A stretch of DNA of 14,031 nt from Candidatus Hydrogenedentota bacterium (GTDB lineage: Bacteria; Hydrogenedentota; Hydrogenedentia; Hydrogenedentales; CAITNO01): assembly GCA_022710255.1 (NCBI GenBank), contig JAKLHG010000034.1, positions 1-14,031 on the forward strand, given 5' to 3'. Numbering within the stretch: position 1 is the first letter of the stretch; each line of letters starts with the position of its first letter. Made by a program: the position numbers and the translations under genes. Below, piece after piece: positions 8,221 to 14,031 of this stretch. A model generated the notes under the pieces. That model saw nothing but the letters and a program-made list of their open reading frames with translations. It ran no database searches and was not told the DNA's origin.

Positions 8221-8841
8221 CATTTACGTTTCAATCTGATCAAGAAACGCAGCATCACGGCAGGGTCGGCCGATTCTGGTCTCTTTGCACAGGTCTTCCC
8301 CAAGTTCCCCCGCCTGCGGTTGTGCCGTTGCATCGCCATCGAACCGCATGGGCCGTACACCGCCAGGATTGAGCCCATGAAACGGCTCTTGTCGCTGGTG
8401 GACTCGCCATGGATCAAATGCAACTACGACAGCGGAAACACCTTTCTCGCCGGTCCGGACCCATACGAGATGCTGGAAGCCGTAATCGAAAAGGTTGTTC
8501 ATGTCCATGCGAAGGATATCTCGGTTAAGCAGGTCGAAGAAGAACGCGGCACGGTCACCAGCACAGCGGTCGGCTGCGACTGCGGCGATGGGGTGATTGA
8601 TTGGAAAGGGCGGGTGGAGCGGCAAAAGACGGTGGGTTACAAGGGGGTGCTTTCAGTCGAGTGCGGCACAGAGGAGGAGGCGGTCCGTTCCCTGGCGCAC
8701 CTGACAAAGGTGCTGCAGGAACTGGATGCGTGTGGGCGTCCAGTTTTTCTATACGGTTCTGGGATGCGGGCAAAGCCTGCGTTGGGCTCCTTATCAGATA
8801 ATTTCACATGGGCTTTTCCGTATTGGGTCTTGGTTTTCTGA
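8221..8841 (+). pseudogene. 5'-truncated sugar phosphate isomerase/epimerase (xylose isomerase-like TIM barrel)
   Basis: The frame shows the C-terminal half of an AP-endonuclease-2 / xylose isomerase-like barrel: IAIEPHGPYT, then NYDSGNTFLAGPDPYE, VVHVHAKDIS and GVLSVECGTEEEA. The Glu, Asp, His and final Glu expected as metal ligands are present in these segments. Homology seems to begin upstream with ITAGSADSGLF (8254-8286), but the ~100 N-terminal residues of the family are absent, an in-frame TAA lies at 8182, and the linker between GSADSGLF and IEPHG looks shortened. A TTG at 8320 is the only start of any use, without a convincing ribosome binding site. After LTKVLQEL (about 8740) the sequence no longer looks like the family, and the frame runs on to 8841 (an out-of-family tail). 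I read it as a decayed gene. Confidence 0.75.
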
Positions 8842-8889
8842 TTAAAATATCGGGGCAGGAACCGTAGGTGTATCCCAAGGCGTATTGTT

Positions 8890-8898
8890 TGTTATGAT
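8890..8898 (+). promoter_or_regulatory. Putative extended -10 promoter element of pckG
   Basis: TGTTATGAT is an extended -10 match (TGN plus TATGAT) ending 35 bases before the pckG start codon. No good -35 hexamer is visible at the normal spacing (GTATCC region). It supports separate transcription of pckG from the decayed gene upstream. Confidence 0.4.
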
Positions 8899-8933
8899 AC
8901 CGCACACTATGCCGAACCTAGGAGATATGGTTT

Positions 8934-10739
8934 ATGTTATATGACGGTGAGCCTTTGACCACGAATAATATCTTGAGAAACTGGATTGAGGAAATGGCGG
9001 CGTTATGCCTTCCGGATAAAATCATCTGGATTGACGGAAGTGATGTGCAGCGCGAACTGCTCATCGCGGAAGCCATACGCATAGGGGAAATCATTGCGCT
9101 CAATCCGGAAAAGCACCCAAATTCCTATTATCACCGTACCCATCCACTGGATGTGGCCCGGAGCGAGGACAAGACGTTTATTTGCTGCCAGCGCGAACAG
9201 GATGCCGGTAAGACCAATAACTGGAAGAATCCGGAAGAGGCCTATTTTGAAGCGGCCAATTTTTTCCGCGGTTCGATGCACGGGCGCACGATGTATGTGG
9301 TGCCGTTCTCCATGGGTCCAATCGGGTCACCCTTCAGCAAGATCGGCATCGAGTTGACGGACAGCCTCTATGTGGTGCTGAATATGATGATCATGTGCCG
9401 GGTCGGAAAAAAAGTGCTGGATTCGCTGGGACAGAGCAATGAGTTTACCCGTTGCCTGCACAGCAAGGCCAATCTGGATCCCGATTGCAGGCGCATCCTT
9501 CATTTTCCCGAGGACAATACGGTTTGGTCGGTAAATTCGGGGTATGGAGGCAACGTGCTGCTGGGCAAGAAATGCCTTGCGCTGCGTATGGCAAGCTGCA
9601 TGGCGCGCAAAGAAGGCTGGCTGGCTGAGCACATGCTCATCCTGGGCGTCGAGGAGCCAAACGGCCATATAGATTATGTGGCCGCGGCATTCCCGAGCGC
9701 ATGCGGAAAGACCAACCTGGCCATGTTGATCCCGCCCGAGGGCCTTAAGTGCAAAGGCTACCGCATCTGGACCGTTGGCGACGATATTGCCTGGATTCGT
9801 CCGGATACCGATGGACGCCTATGGGCCATCAATCCGGAGGCGGGATTCTTTGGAGTCGCGCCCGGCACCAATTCCACCTCCAACCGAAACGCCATGCTGA
9901 CGGTTCAGAAAAACACCATTTTCACCAATGTGGTGCTCGGCAACGACAAGACGGTATGGTGGGAGGAGGGCGATGGCGAGCCGCCCGAAGAGGCCCTGGA
10001 CTGGCTTGGGCGCCCTTGGAAACGCGGGATGACCGATAAGGAGGGAAAGGAAATCCTCGGGGCGCACCCGAACAGCCGTTTCACGGCGCCGCTGCAGCAG
10101 TGTCCGTCCGCTTCACACCGCTTGGAACACCATCACGGCGTTCCAATTGCTGCGTTTATTTTTGGAGGCCGCCGCGATCGCCTGACGCCCCTGGTGTATG
10201 AAGCCTATTCCTGGAACCACGGTGTGTTTGTCGGCGCCAGCATGGCATCGGAACGCACCTCGGCGCAGTACGGCAAGCAAGGCGAAGTACGGCGTGACCC
10301 GTTTGCCATGCTGCCTTTCTGCGGTTATAACATGGCGGACTACTTTAAACACTGGATAAATATAGGACGCTCCATCAACCGCCCACCGAAGGTTTTCCAC
10401 GTAAACTGGTTCCGCAAAGATAAAAACAACAAGTTCTTATGGCCGGGGTACGGCGAAAACCTGCGGGTGCTTGAATGGATTATTCAGCGTTCCCGGGGAG
10501 AAGGGGCCGCAACGGAAACGCCCATTGGCTATGTCCCCACCAGCGAAGCGCTGGACATGACCGGCTTGGAACTCAAAGCGGGCATCTTGGACAAACTACT
10601 GCACGTGGACGCCAAGGAATGGCTGGCGGAATCGGACGACATTGAAAAATTCTTTGACAGTCTTGGACCGCGCGTCCCGTGGGAACTTCGTAATGAATTG
10701 GAGGCGTTGCGCAATCGGTTTGCCGAATCTGAAAAATAG
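8934..10739 (+). CDS. pckG: Phosphoenolpyruvate carboxykinase (GTP)
   Basis: This 601-residue cytoplasmic enzyme interconverts oxaloacetate plus GTP with PEP, GDP and CO2, linking the TCA cycle to gluconeogenesis or, in some anaerobes, to CO2 fixation. Its length fits the GTP class (about 590-620). Visible signatures in order are HPLDVARSEDKTF (70-82, substrate-binding Arg), GYGGNVLLGKKCLALRMAS (203-221, with the metal-binding Lys), AEHMLILGV (231-239, metal-binding His), the P-loop-like FPSACGKTN (253-261) and GDDIAWI (282-288, metal-binding Asp), NPEAGFFGVAPGTN (300-313), RRDPFAMLPFCGYNMADYF in the C-terminal part and FLWPGYGENLRVLEWI. All key residues appear intact. TAGGAGA at 8919-8925 sits eight bases before the ATG. 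The gene stands alone, facing the convergent minus-strand pair. Confidence 0.97.
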   Translation: MLYDGEPLTTNNILRNWIEEMAALCLPDKIIWIDGSDVQRELLIAEAIRIGEIIALNPEKHPNSYYHRTHPLDVARSEDKTFICCQREQDAGKTNNWKNPEEAYFEAANFFRGSMHGRTMYVVPFSMGPIGSPFSKIGIELTDSLYVVLNMMIMCRVGKKVLDSLGQSNEFTRCLHSKANLDPDCRRILHFPEDNTVWSVNSGYGGNVLLGKKCLALRMASCMARKEGWLAEHMLILGVEEPNGHIDYVAAAFPSACGKTNLAMLIPPEGLKCKGYRIWTVGDDIAWIRPDTDGRLWAINPEAGFFGVAPGTNSTSNRNAMLTVQKNTIFTNVVLGNDKTVWWEEGDGEPPEEALDWLGRPWKRGMTDKEGKEILGAHPNSRFTAPLQQCPSASHRLEHHHGVPIAAFIFGGRRDRLTPLVYEAYSWNHGVFVGASMASERTSAQYGKQGEVRRDPFAMLPFCGYNMADYFKHWINIGRSINRPPKVFHVNWFRKDKNNKFLWPGYGENLRVLEWIIQRSRGEGAATETPIGYVPTSEALDMTGLELKAGILDKLLHVDAKEWLAESDDIEKFFDSLGPRVPWELRNELEALRNRFAESEK

Positions 10740-10769
10740 CAATGTGCCTGTAAAACCCCTTCTTTTCTT

Positions 10770-10788
10770 CCCTGCCGGACAAGCAGGG
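10770..10788. repeat. Short hairpin between convergent genes
   Basis: A perfect 6-base stem (CCCTGC / GCAGGG) with a 7-base loop lies 31 bases after the pckG stop and before the end of the convergent DegT-like gene. Neither strand has a T-run after it, so it is not a standard intrinsic terminator. It could still slow polymerase or be chance. Confidence 0.3.
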
Positions 10789-10886
10789 GCGCGTAAGACA
10801 AAATTAAACCGCCACAAATTTCCGTAAAACCATAGTTGGACCCTAAATAAAAATTAGCGCCGGACGGATTGTTGGCAACGTCAGCG

Positions 10887-12233
10887 TCAAGCCATCAGTG
10901 CTTTCGCGTTGGCATAAATTCTCTCAATGGCATCAGCGATATCATCCATATCCTGTTGCGGTCCAAGAAGCATGTTCTGCGTGAACCAGACGGCTTCAGT
11001 GCACAAACGATCATTTTTCGGACAGGCCATACGCTCGAAGTAACCGTCAATGGCCGCTTTGCCATAAACATTCAAGAAGCCCCGCGAGTAGAGGGCCTCT
11101 TTCAGGAAGGGCTGCCCGTTGAGCGGCGTATAGCCGGGTGAACTGGGGATGCCTTCGGCGCTGAGCGCCTCCCGAAAACGATCGCGGGAAAGGCCCCCAA
11201 ACGCTTCGGCGTCGTATCGAAACATATACAGGTGGTAGGCATTGCGGGTTGTACCTTCATAGGTCTTTTCGGGATAGATACCCGGAACGGCTTCCAGCCG
11301 TTTGGTGAGGTGGGCGGCGTTCTGTTCCCGTATCTGGCTCTGCGCCTCGACCCGGGGCAGTTGTTCGAACAGCAGCGCGCCCTGAAATTCCGTCATGCGC
11401 AGGTTCGAGCCGTTCCGAACGTAGGAGAAACCACTCGTTTCGCGCCATGGCCGGCCATTGGTGTGGAAGGAACCGGCGCGCTCGATAAGATCCTCCCGGT
11501 CGGTCAACATGGCGCCACCCTCTCCTGAGCAAAGGTTTTTGGTCACCTGGAAACTGAAACAGCCCGTGTCCCCCAGGCTTGCCACGCGTTTGCCTCGCCA
11601 TTCCGCGAAATGCGCCTGGCACGCATCTTCGATGATCGGAACGTTGCGCTTCTTCGATACGGCCGATAAGGTGTCCATGTCCACCACGTTGCCGCCGAGA
11701 TGAACCGGGATCATGGCGGTCGTCCGTTCCGTGATCAACGCCTCCACTTCCGAGGCGTCCATCTGGAAAGTTTCCCGGTCGGTGTCTACGAACACGGGCA
11801 AGGCATACTGCAACAATACGGCGTTGATAGTCGCGACAAAGGTATAGGGCGGCACGAGCACCTCGTCGCCAGGGCCAACCCCCAGGGCGTTGAGCGAGGC
11901 AATCAACGCGCTGGTGCCATTTGCCACTGCAAGACAGAACCTGGACCCGATAGTCTTCGCATATTCGGCCTCGAACCGCTCAACATAGTCCCCATTTAAC
12001 CTGCACCAGCCGCGTTTCTCAAGGACTTCCTGCCACATTTTCTCGTATCGTTCGTCTATCTGGGGCCAACTCGGAAAGGGTTCCTTACGCATGGGCTCGC
12101 CGCCAAGGAGGGCCGGTTTCGATGTAGCCGTGACCTCAACCGCTCCCGTTGTTCTGTGAGCCATGCTTAATGCTGCCATTCCGCTCGCGCTCGCTTGAAG
12201 GAAGGTGCGCCGTCCTATTTTCCCAGCCGACAT
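10887..12233 (-). CDS. DegT/DnrJ/EryC1/StrS-family PLP aminotransferase-like protein with a Tat signal
   Basis: This 448-residue protein has the fold of PLP-dependent sugar aminotransferases that act on keto-sugar nucleotides. Visible motifs are the glycine-rich NGTSALIASLNALGVGPGDE (105-124), PPYTFVATINAV (128-139), PVHLGG (176-181), IIEDACQAH (200-208, Asp203 for the PLP nitrogen) and FSFQVTKNLCSGEGGAM (226-242), where Lys232 is the expected Schiff-base lysine. The N-terminus, KIGRRTFLQASASGMAALSM, is a twin-arginine signal, unusual for a PLP enzyme of cytoplasmic sugar-nucleotide metabolism but consistent with folded, cofactor-loaded export. I chose the ATG at 12231-12233 because AAAGGAGA lies eight bases upstream (12242-12249 on the plus strand) and the twin-arginine motif follows; a start at 12287 would add 18 residues with no signal-peptide character. 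It overlaps the end of the upstream small gene by 19 bases, suggesting translational coupling. Whether it is catalytic or a sensor-like homologue is unknown. Confidence 0.88.
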   Translation of the reverse strand: MSAGKIGRRTFLQASASGMAALSMAHRTTGAVEVTATSKPALLGGEPMRKEPFPSWPQIDERYEKMWQEVLEKRGWCRLNGDYVERFEAEYAKTIGSRFCLAVANGTSALIASLNALGVGPGDEVLVPPYTFVATINAVLLQYALPVFVDTDRETFQMDASEVEALITERTTAMIPVHLGGNVVDMDTLSAVSKKRNVPIIEDACQAHFAEWRGKRVASLGDTGCFSFQVTKNLCSGEGGAMLTDREDLIERAGSFHTNGRPWRETSGFSYVRNGSNLRMTEFQGALLFEQLPRVEAQSQIREQNAAHLTKRLEAVPGIYPEKTYEGTTRNAYHLYMFRYDAEAFGGLSRDRFREALSAEGIPSSPGYTPLNGQPFLKEALYSRGFLNVYGKAAIDGYFERMACPKNDRLCTEAVWFTQNMLLGPQQDMDDIADAIERIYANAKALMA

Positions 12234-12535
12234 TGTTTGATTCTCCTTTCTGTGTTTACTCCTGTATCCAATAAGCCGCCCTGCCAACCCGCAAGATAGG
12301 CGATTGCCTTGCTCATCACCATCTGCCAGTTTAAATCCAGATCCGCAGGGTGATAAACAGCCGTCTCTTTTTCCGTGGAAGTGAGCTCTTTAATCCCGTC
12401 CTCCCCGGCCACAGTGTGAGGCGGCATCTCCCACGCAACCAACGCCATCATTGCTGCCGTGATACCCGGTGAGGCCAACGCCGTGAGCGACAAGCACATC
12501 AATACCCCCGCGCCTATAGTAACCTTGGAAGACAT
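12215..12535 (-). CDS. Small secreted protein with a dockerin-like motif, probably truncated
   Basis: The 106-residue product has an N-terminal signal or anchor segment (VTIGAGVLMCLSLTALASPG, 5-24). Near residues 62-85 it has HPADLDLNWQMVMSKAIAYL then AGWQ, which resembles one half of a dockerin-like / EF-hand-like motif (D-x-D-x-N-W followed by a helix) found at the C-termini of many secreted proteins in this kind of bacterium, from memory. Such proteins usually continue beyond AGWQ; here the frame changes to unrelated residues (GGLLDTGVNTERRIKQCRLGK) and stops inside the next gene. The start at 12535 has GGGAGG (complement of 12542-12547) at good spacing; a start at 12661 would precede the signal segment by 42 unrelated residues. 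It is the first gene of a two-gene unit with the Tat-signal DegT-like protein. Confidence 0.6.
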   Translation of the reverse strand: MSSKVTIGAGVLMCLSLTALASPGITAAMMALVAWEMPPHTVAGEDGIKELTSTEKETAVYHPADLDLNWQMVMSKAIAYLAGWQGGLLDTGVNTERRIKQCRLGK

Positions 12536-12590
12536 GATTAACCTCCCATGAATAACCAGATAAAAATATGTTTGTTTCTGTACTTTAGTG

Positions 12591-12619
12591 ATTATAATGC
12601 AGCCCTGCATTTTTATTAA
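12591..12619 (-). promoter_or_regulatory. Putative promoter of the minus-strand two-gene unit
   Basis: On the minus strand TTAATA (12619-12614) and TATAAT (12596-12591) are separated by 17 bases. The -10 is a perfect consensus and the -35 matches four of six bases. Transcription would start near 12584, leaving a ~50-base leader with a strong ribosome binding site before the small secreted protein. This is the best sigma-70-type promoter in the window. Confidence 0.55.
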
Positions 12620-12744
12620 ACATCTTTGTAATTGTCCAGCAGGATCTACCGTTACTTGCATTTACACCAAGGCCGCGAAACCCGGGACAGACGTCACTGC
12701 AGTTAAATAGTTGTAACCGTTCACGAGAGTTTCGGGTTTTGAGT

Positions 12745-12821
12745 AGGCGTACCTTCCTTGGTGCGCCAAAATACTACCTACGGCGCTTGTGGCAAGAGGG
12801 CGCATCAAGGAAGGTACGCCT
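12745..12821. repeat. 23-bp inverted repeat with 31-base spacer (REP-like hairpin)
   Basis: The left arm AGGCGTACCTTCCTTGG and following bases (12745-12767) pairs with 12799-12821 over 23 positions with a single mismatch. The spacer is 31 bases. It lies in a gap without genes, with no T-run, so it is unlikely to be an ordinary terminator. It differs in sequence from the dyad elements at 3148-3851, so it is a second repeat family or a single stem-loop. Confidence 0.7.
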
Positions 12822-12911
12822 TCTGGAGCGATCACTCACGGCGATAGCCGTTTAGTCCAACTTATCCAATCGCTCAATCGTCCAGAAAAAGAATCACCTA
12901 CTCTCGGGAGA

Positions 12912-12944
12912 AATTCAGGGCCACCTATGGGATGTCCCTGAATT
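12912..12944. repeat. Hairpin at the left edge of a displaced gene fragment
   Basis: A perfect 9-base inverted repeat, AATTCAGGG (12912-12920) and CCCTGAATT (12936-12944), encloses a 15-base loop. The copied piece of the GH106-like gene starts three bases later at 12947. Its right arm read on the other strand resembles the motif 8166-8179 just after the intact gene. The arrangement suggests the hairpin marks a recombination point. Confidence 0.6.
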
Positions 12945-12946
12945 AA

Positions 12947-13053
12947 CCAACCAATACAGCACCATCCCCACCCAGTACAGGGGTAACACCTTCTCCGGGA
13001 TTCTCGTCCCGGTGAACATCCTTATCGTAAAACCGGTGGTGCTGACGGAATAA
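12947..13053 (+). pseudogene. Displaced 107-bp copy of the 3' end of the GH106-like gene
   Basis: These 107 bases align without gaps to 8000-8106, including the final TAA, with nine mismatches (about 92 percent identity). The longest exact run covers most of the final 30 bases, ending in the ACCGGTGGTGCTGACGGAAT stretch. It has no start and encodes only the last ~35 residues, so it is a fragment. Mismatches include changes that would alter residues, so it no longer seems constrained. It could come from duplication of this gene, or be the tail of a lost paralogue. Confidence 0.85.
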
Positions 13054-13054
13054 C

Positions 13055-13077
13055 CCGTCGGGACACAATCCCGACGG
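13055..13077. terminator. GC-rich hairpin after the displaced fragment
   Basis: A perfect 9-base stem CCGTCGGGA / TCCCGACGG with a 5-base loop starts two bases after the copied stop codon. No T-run follows on either strand, so termination activity is uncertain. It could be a terminator carried along with the fragment, though the intact gene at 8106 is followed by a related but unpaired stretch (CGGGGACATATTCCGA). Confidence 0.4.
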
Positions 13078-13167
13078 CGTACCGACAATGATAGGCAATG
13101 CCGGATCGCATGAAGACGATGCCGAAGACCATCATCCGCACTGGCACGCTGATCCCGCCAGGCGTTG
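13078..13167. other. Intergenic DNA between the displaced fragment and the next promoter
   Basis: I see no gene or repeat in this stretch. A minus-strand frame covering it is a low-complexity shadow without a ribosome binding site. It probably carries only upstream DNA of the truncated gene that follows. Confidence 0.35.
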
Positions 13168-13176
13168 TGGTATGAT
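13168..13176 (+). promoter_or_regulatory. Putative extended -10 promoter element of the 13252 gene
   Basis: TGGTATGAT is an extended -10 match ending 75 bases before the start codon, the same spacing as for the two large hydrolases. Further downstream, GCACGAACCAAGG at 13218-13230 matches GCAAGAACCAAGG at 4240-4252 in the GH106-like leader at 12 of 13 bases. Confidence 0.4.
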
Positions 13177-13251
13177 GTTCTCACACCCGTCGGAGAGGGA
13201 CAGAAGCAAGAAGTGCCGCACGAACCAAGGCGTGATAGGGAACCATAATTT

Positions 13252-13734
13252 ATGCAGGAACAGGTGAAGATGCCGGTTTTAATGCTGATATTATGTTGCA
13301 TTACAGGGACCTGTGATGCCGCGGTATATGCATCTGCCGAACTGAAACTCTCGGATGCCTACAGCAGCGAGGCTGCGTCGGCGGTTCCGCGGCGGTCGGA
13401 AAGACCTTGGTTTATTGAAACGCGAAGGTACTCGGTCTTCGGGGCTGCCGAGTGGCGGCCGGGGGTAAAACGGGAAGCGGGCGAAGAGCCGGAAGTGCTT
13501 CACGATGTAAATTCCGCGGACTTCGTCGTCGTTTTCCCCTCTCCGAATTCCATCACGCTGCATTGGAGCAAGGGCAGTCACGCGGAAACATCGGACTTTG
13601 AGCCCCGTGAACAAGGGTTGGACGAGGGGGCACCGATCGCATTGAAATCGTTCGGGGGCCGTTCCTCAGACGGCGTGATGCCCTATTTTGCTAAGGCTCA
13701 CATTATTTGGCACCGCCAGTCCCACATTGACTGA
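13252..13734 (+). pseudogene. Truncated N-terminal part of a secreted protein, possibly GH36-like alpha-galactosidase
   Basis: The 160-residue product starts with a signal-peptide-like segment (KMPVLMLILCCITGTCDAA, 6-24). Residues 50-146 (ERPWFIETRRYSVFGAAEWR, SADFVVVFPSPNSITLHWSK, ALKSFGGRSSDGVMPYF) look like the N-terminal beta-sandwich of an alpha-galactosidase/melibiase-type enzyme; this rests on memory of similar proteins and is moderate. After MPYF (about 13689) the reading changes to AKAHIIWHRQSHID and stops, so the catalytic domain is missing. The ribosome binding site is weak for the ATG at 13252; an ATG at 13270, with AGGTGAAG directly before it, is an alternative. It keeps a promoter-like element, so a short secreted domain could still be made, but a broken gene is more likely. 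Confidence 0.6.
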
Positions 13735-13796
13735 CAGTTCACAGACACTCCTTGTGTCGAGAATAATACAATAGATTGTGTCGCTTTTGTCAAGGT

Positions 13797-13822
13797 GTTT
13801 CTTACTCGTGTTTCTTGCTCGT
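13797..13822. repeat. Two tandem 13-base units
   Basis: GTTTCTTACTCGT (13797-13809) is followed directly by GTTTCTTGCTCGT (13810-13822), one mismatch. It lies in the T-rich gap after the end of the minus-strand CHC2 gene. Probably a local duplication; no function is suggested. Confidence 0.5.
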
Positions 13823-13851
13823 TTTTGTGGGGATGAGTTTGCGCCGCTTTT

Positions 13852-14031
13852 TTATTTTGCTGGGGAGGCGTCGGCGGAAAGTTTCTTTGCGAGTTCGGCG
13901 CACAGTTGTTTTGTGTCCACTTTTCGAATGGTTTGCAGATAGCGCACGGCGTCTTTGAAGTTGAGTCTTTTTTCCATCATGACGAGGTCAATGGTGTTGA
14001 AGTTTCTCTTGCAGGCGAAGCATCTGGCGAG
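13852..14031 (-). CDS. CHC2 zinc-finger domain protein, C-terminal end (partial)
   Basis: Reading leftward from the window edge, 59 residues run to a TAA (13852-13854). They begin ARCFACKRNFNTIDLVMMEK, then NFKDAVRYLQTI. The CFACxxxFNTIDLVM pattern, followed by a helix with F-x-D-A-x-x-Y-L, matches the second half of the CHC2 zinc-binding domain of DnaG-type primases (HCFGCGxxGNxIDFV...). Two zinc-ligand cysteines are visible (residues 4 and 7); the other ligands would be outside the window. The protein ends soon after the finger, unlike full DnaG, which continues into a TOPRIM domain, so it is probably a small stand-alone CHC2 protein or a plasmid/phage-type primase fragment. The start lies beyond the window. 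Confidence 0.75.
   Translation of the reverse strand, partial: LARCFACKRNFNTIDLVMMEKRLNFKDAVRYLQTIRKVDTKQLCAELAKKLSADASPAK

Noticed and set aside
10770..10788. Bidirectional terminator between convergent genes
   Set aside because: The stem is only six bases and lacks a T-run on both strands, so it is listed only as a hairpin.
12684..12710. GGGACAGAC followed by AAATAG, similar to the dyad inner arm
   Set aside because: The bases between differ and there is no matching complementary arm nearby, so chance cannot be excluded.
13763..13793. TTGACA on the minus strand with TATTAT-like sequence downstream
   Set aside because: The spacing to the better -10 is 19 bases and there is no minus-strand gene to the left for it to drive.

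Overview
The window looks like a stretch of chromosome from an uncultured, polysaccharide-degrading bacterium of the Hydrogenedentota / Planctomycetota / Lentisphaerota type. This is inference from gene content: large secreted glycoside hydrolases, a Tat-signal DegT-family aminotransferase, a GTP-type PEP carboxykinase, and long non-coding gaps filled with REP-like inverted repeats and gene debris. There is no rRNA, tRNA, CRISPR array or intact transposase. GC content is moderately high in genes and lower in several gaps.

Layout, left to right. 1-303: possible tail of an upstream gene and a promoter. 304-2466 (+): secreted TIM-barrel hydrolase with a GH42-type middle domain. 2647-3045 (+): small conserved-looking cytoplasmic protein of unknown function. 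3046-4263: gap dominated by two ~240-bp dyad-symmetric elements in inverted orientation, then a probable gene-tail remnant and the promoter of the next gene. 4264-8106 (+): very large secreted GH106-like (alpha-L-rhamnosidase family) enzyme. 8221-8841 (+): 5'-truncated sugar phosphate isomerase/epimerase pseudogene. 8934-10739 (+): complete GTP-dependent PEP carboxykinase. 10887-12535 (-): a two-gene unit, a small secreted dockerin-like protein whose end overlaps the start of a Tat-signal DegT/DnrJ/EryC1/StrS protein. 12620-13251: repeat-rich gap with a 23-bp inverted repeat, a short hairpin, a displaced 107-bp copy of the 3' end of the GH106-like gene and another hairpin. 13252-13734 (+): truncated N-terminal piece of a secreted, possibly GH36-like protein. 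13852-14031 (-): end of a CHC2 zinc-finger (primase-like) protein running off the window.

Functionally, the two large hydrolases suggest breakdown of plant- or algal-type glycans outside the cytoplasm, and PEP carboxykinase is central gluconeogenic or anaplerotic metabolism. They do not form one tight operon: each large gene has its own probable promoter, and an extended -10 like TGNTATGAT recurs. The most unusual content is in the gaps: the paired inverted dyad elements, and a set of displaced or truncated gene pieces that repeatedly abut hairpins, which suggests REP/MITE-like elements acting as rearrangement points. I did not find a convincing new multi-gene system such as a defence island; the best candidates for follow-up are the repeat elements and the overlapping dockerin-like / Tat-aminotransferase pair.
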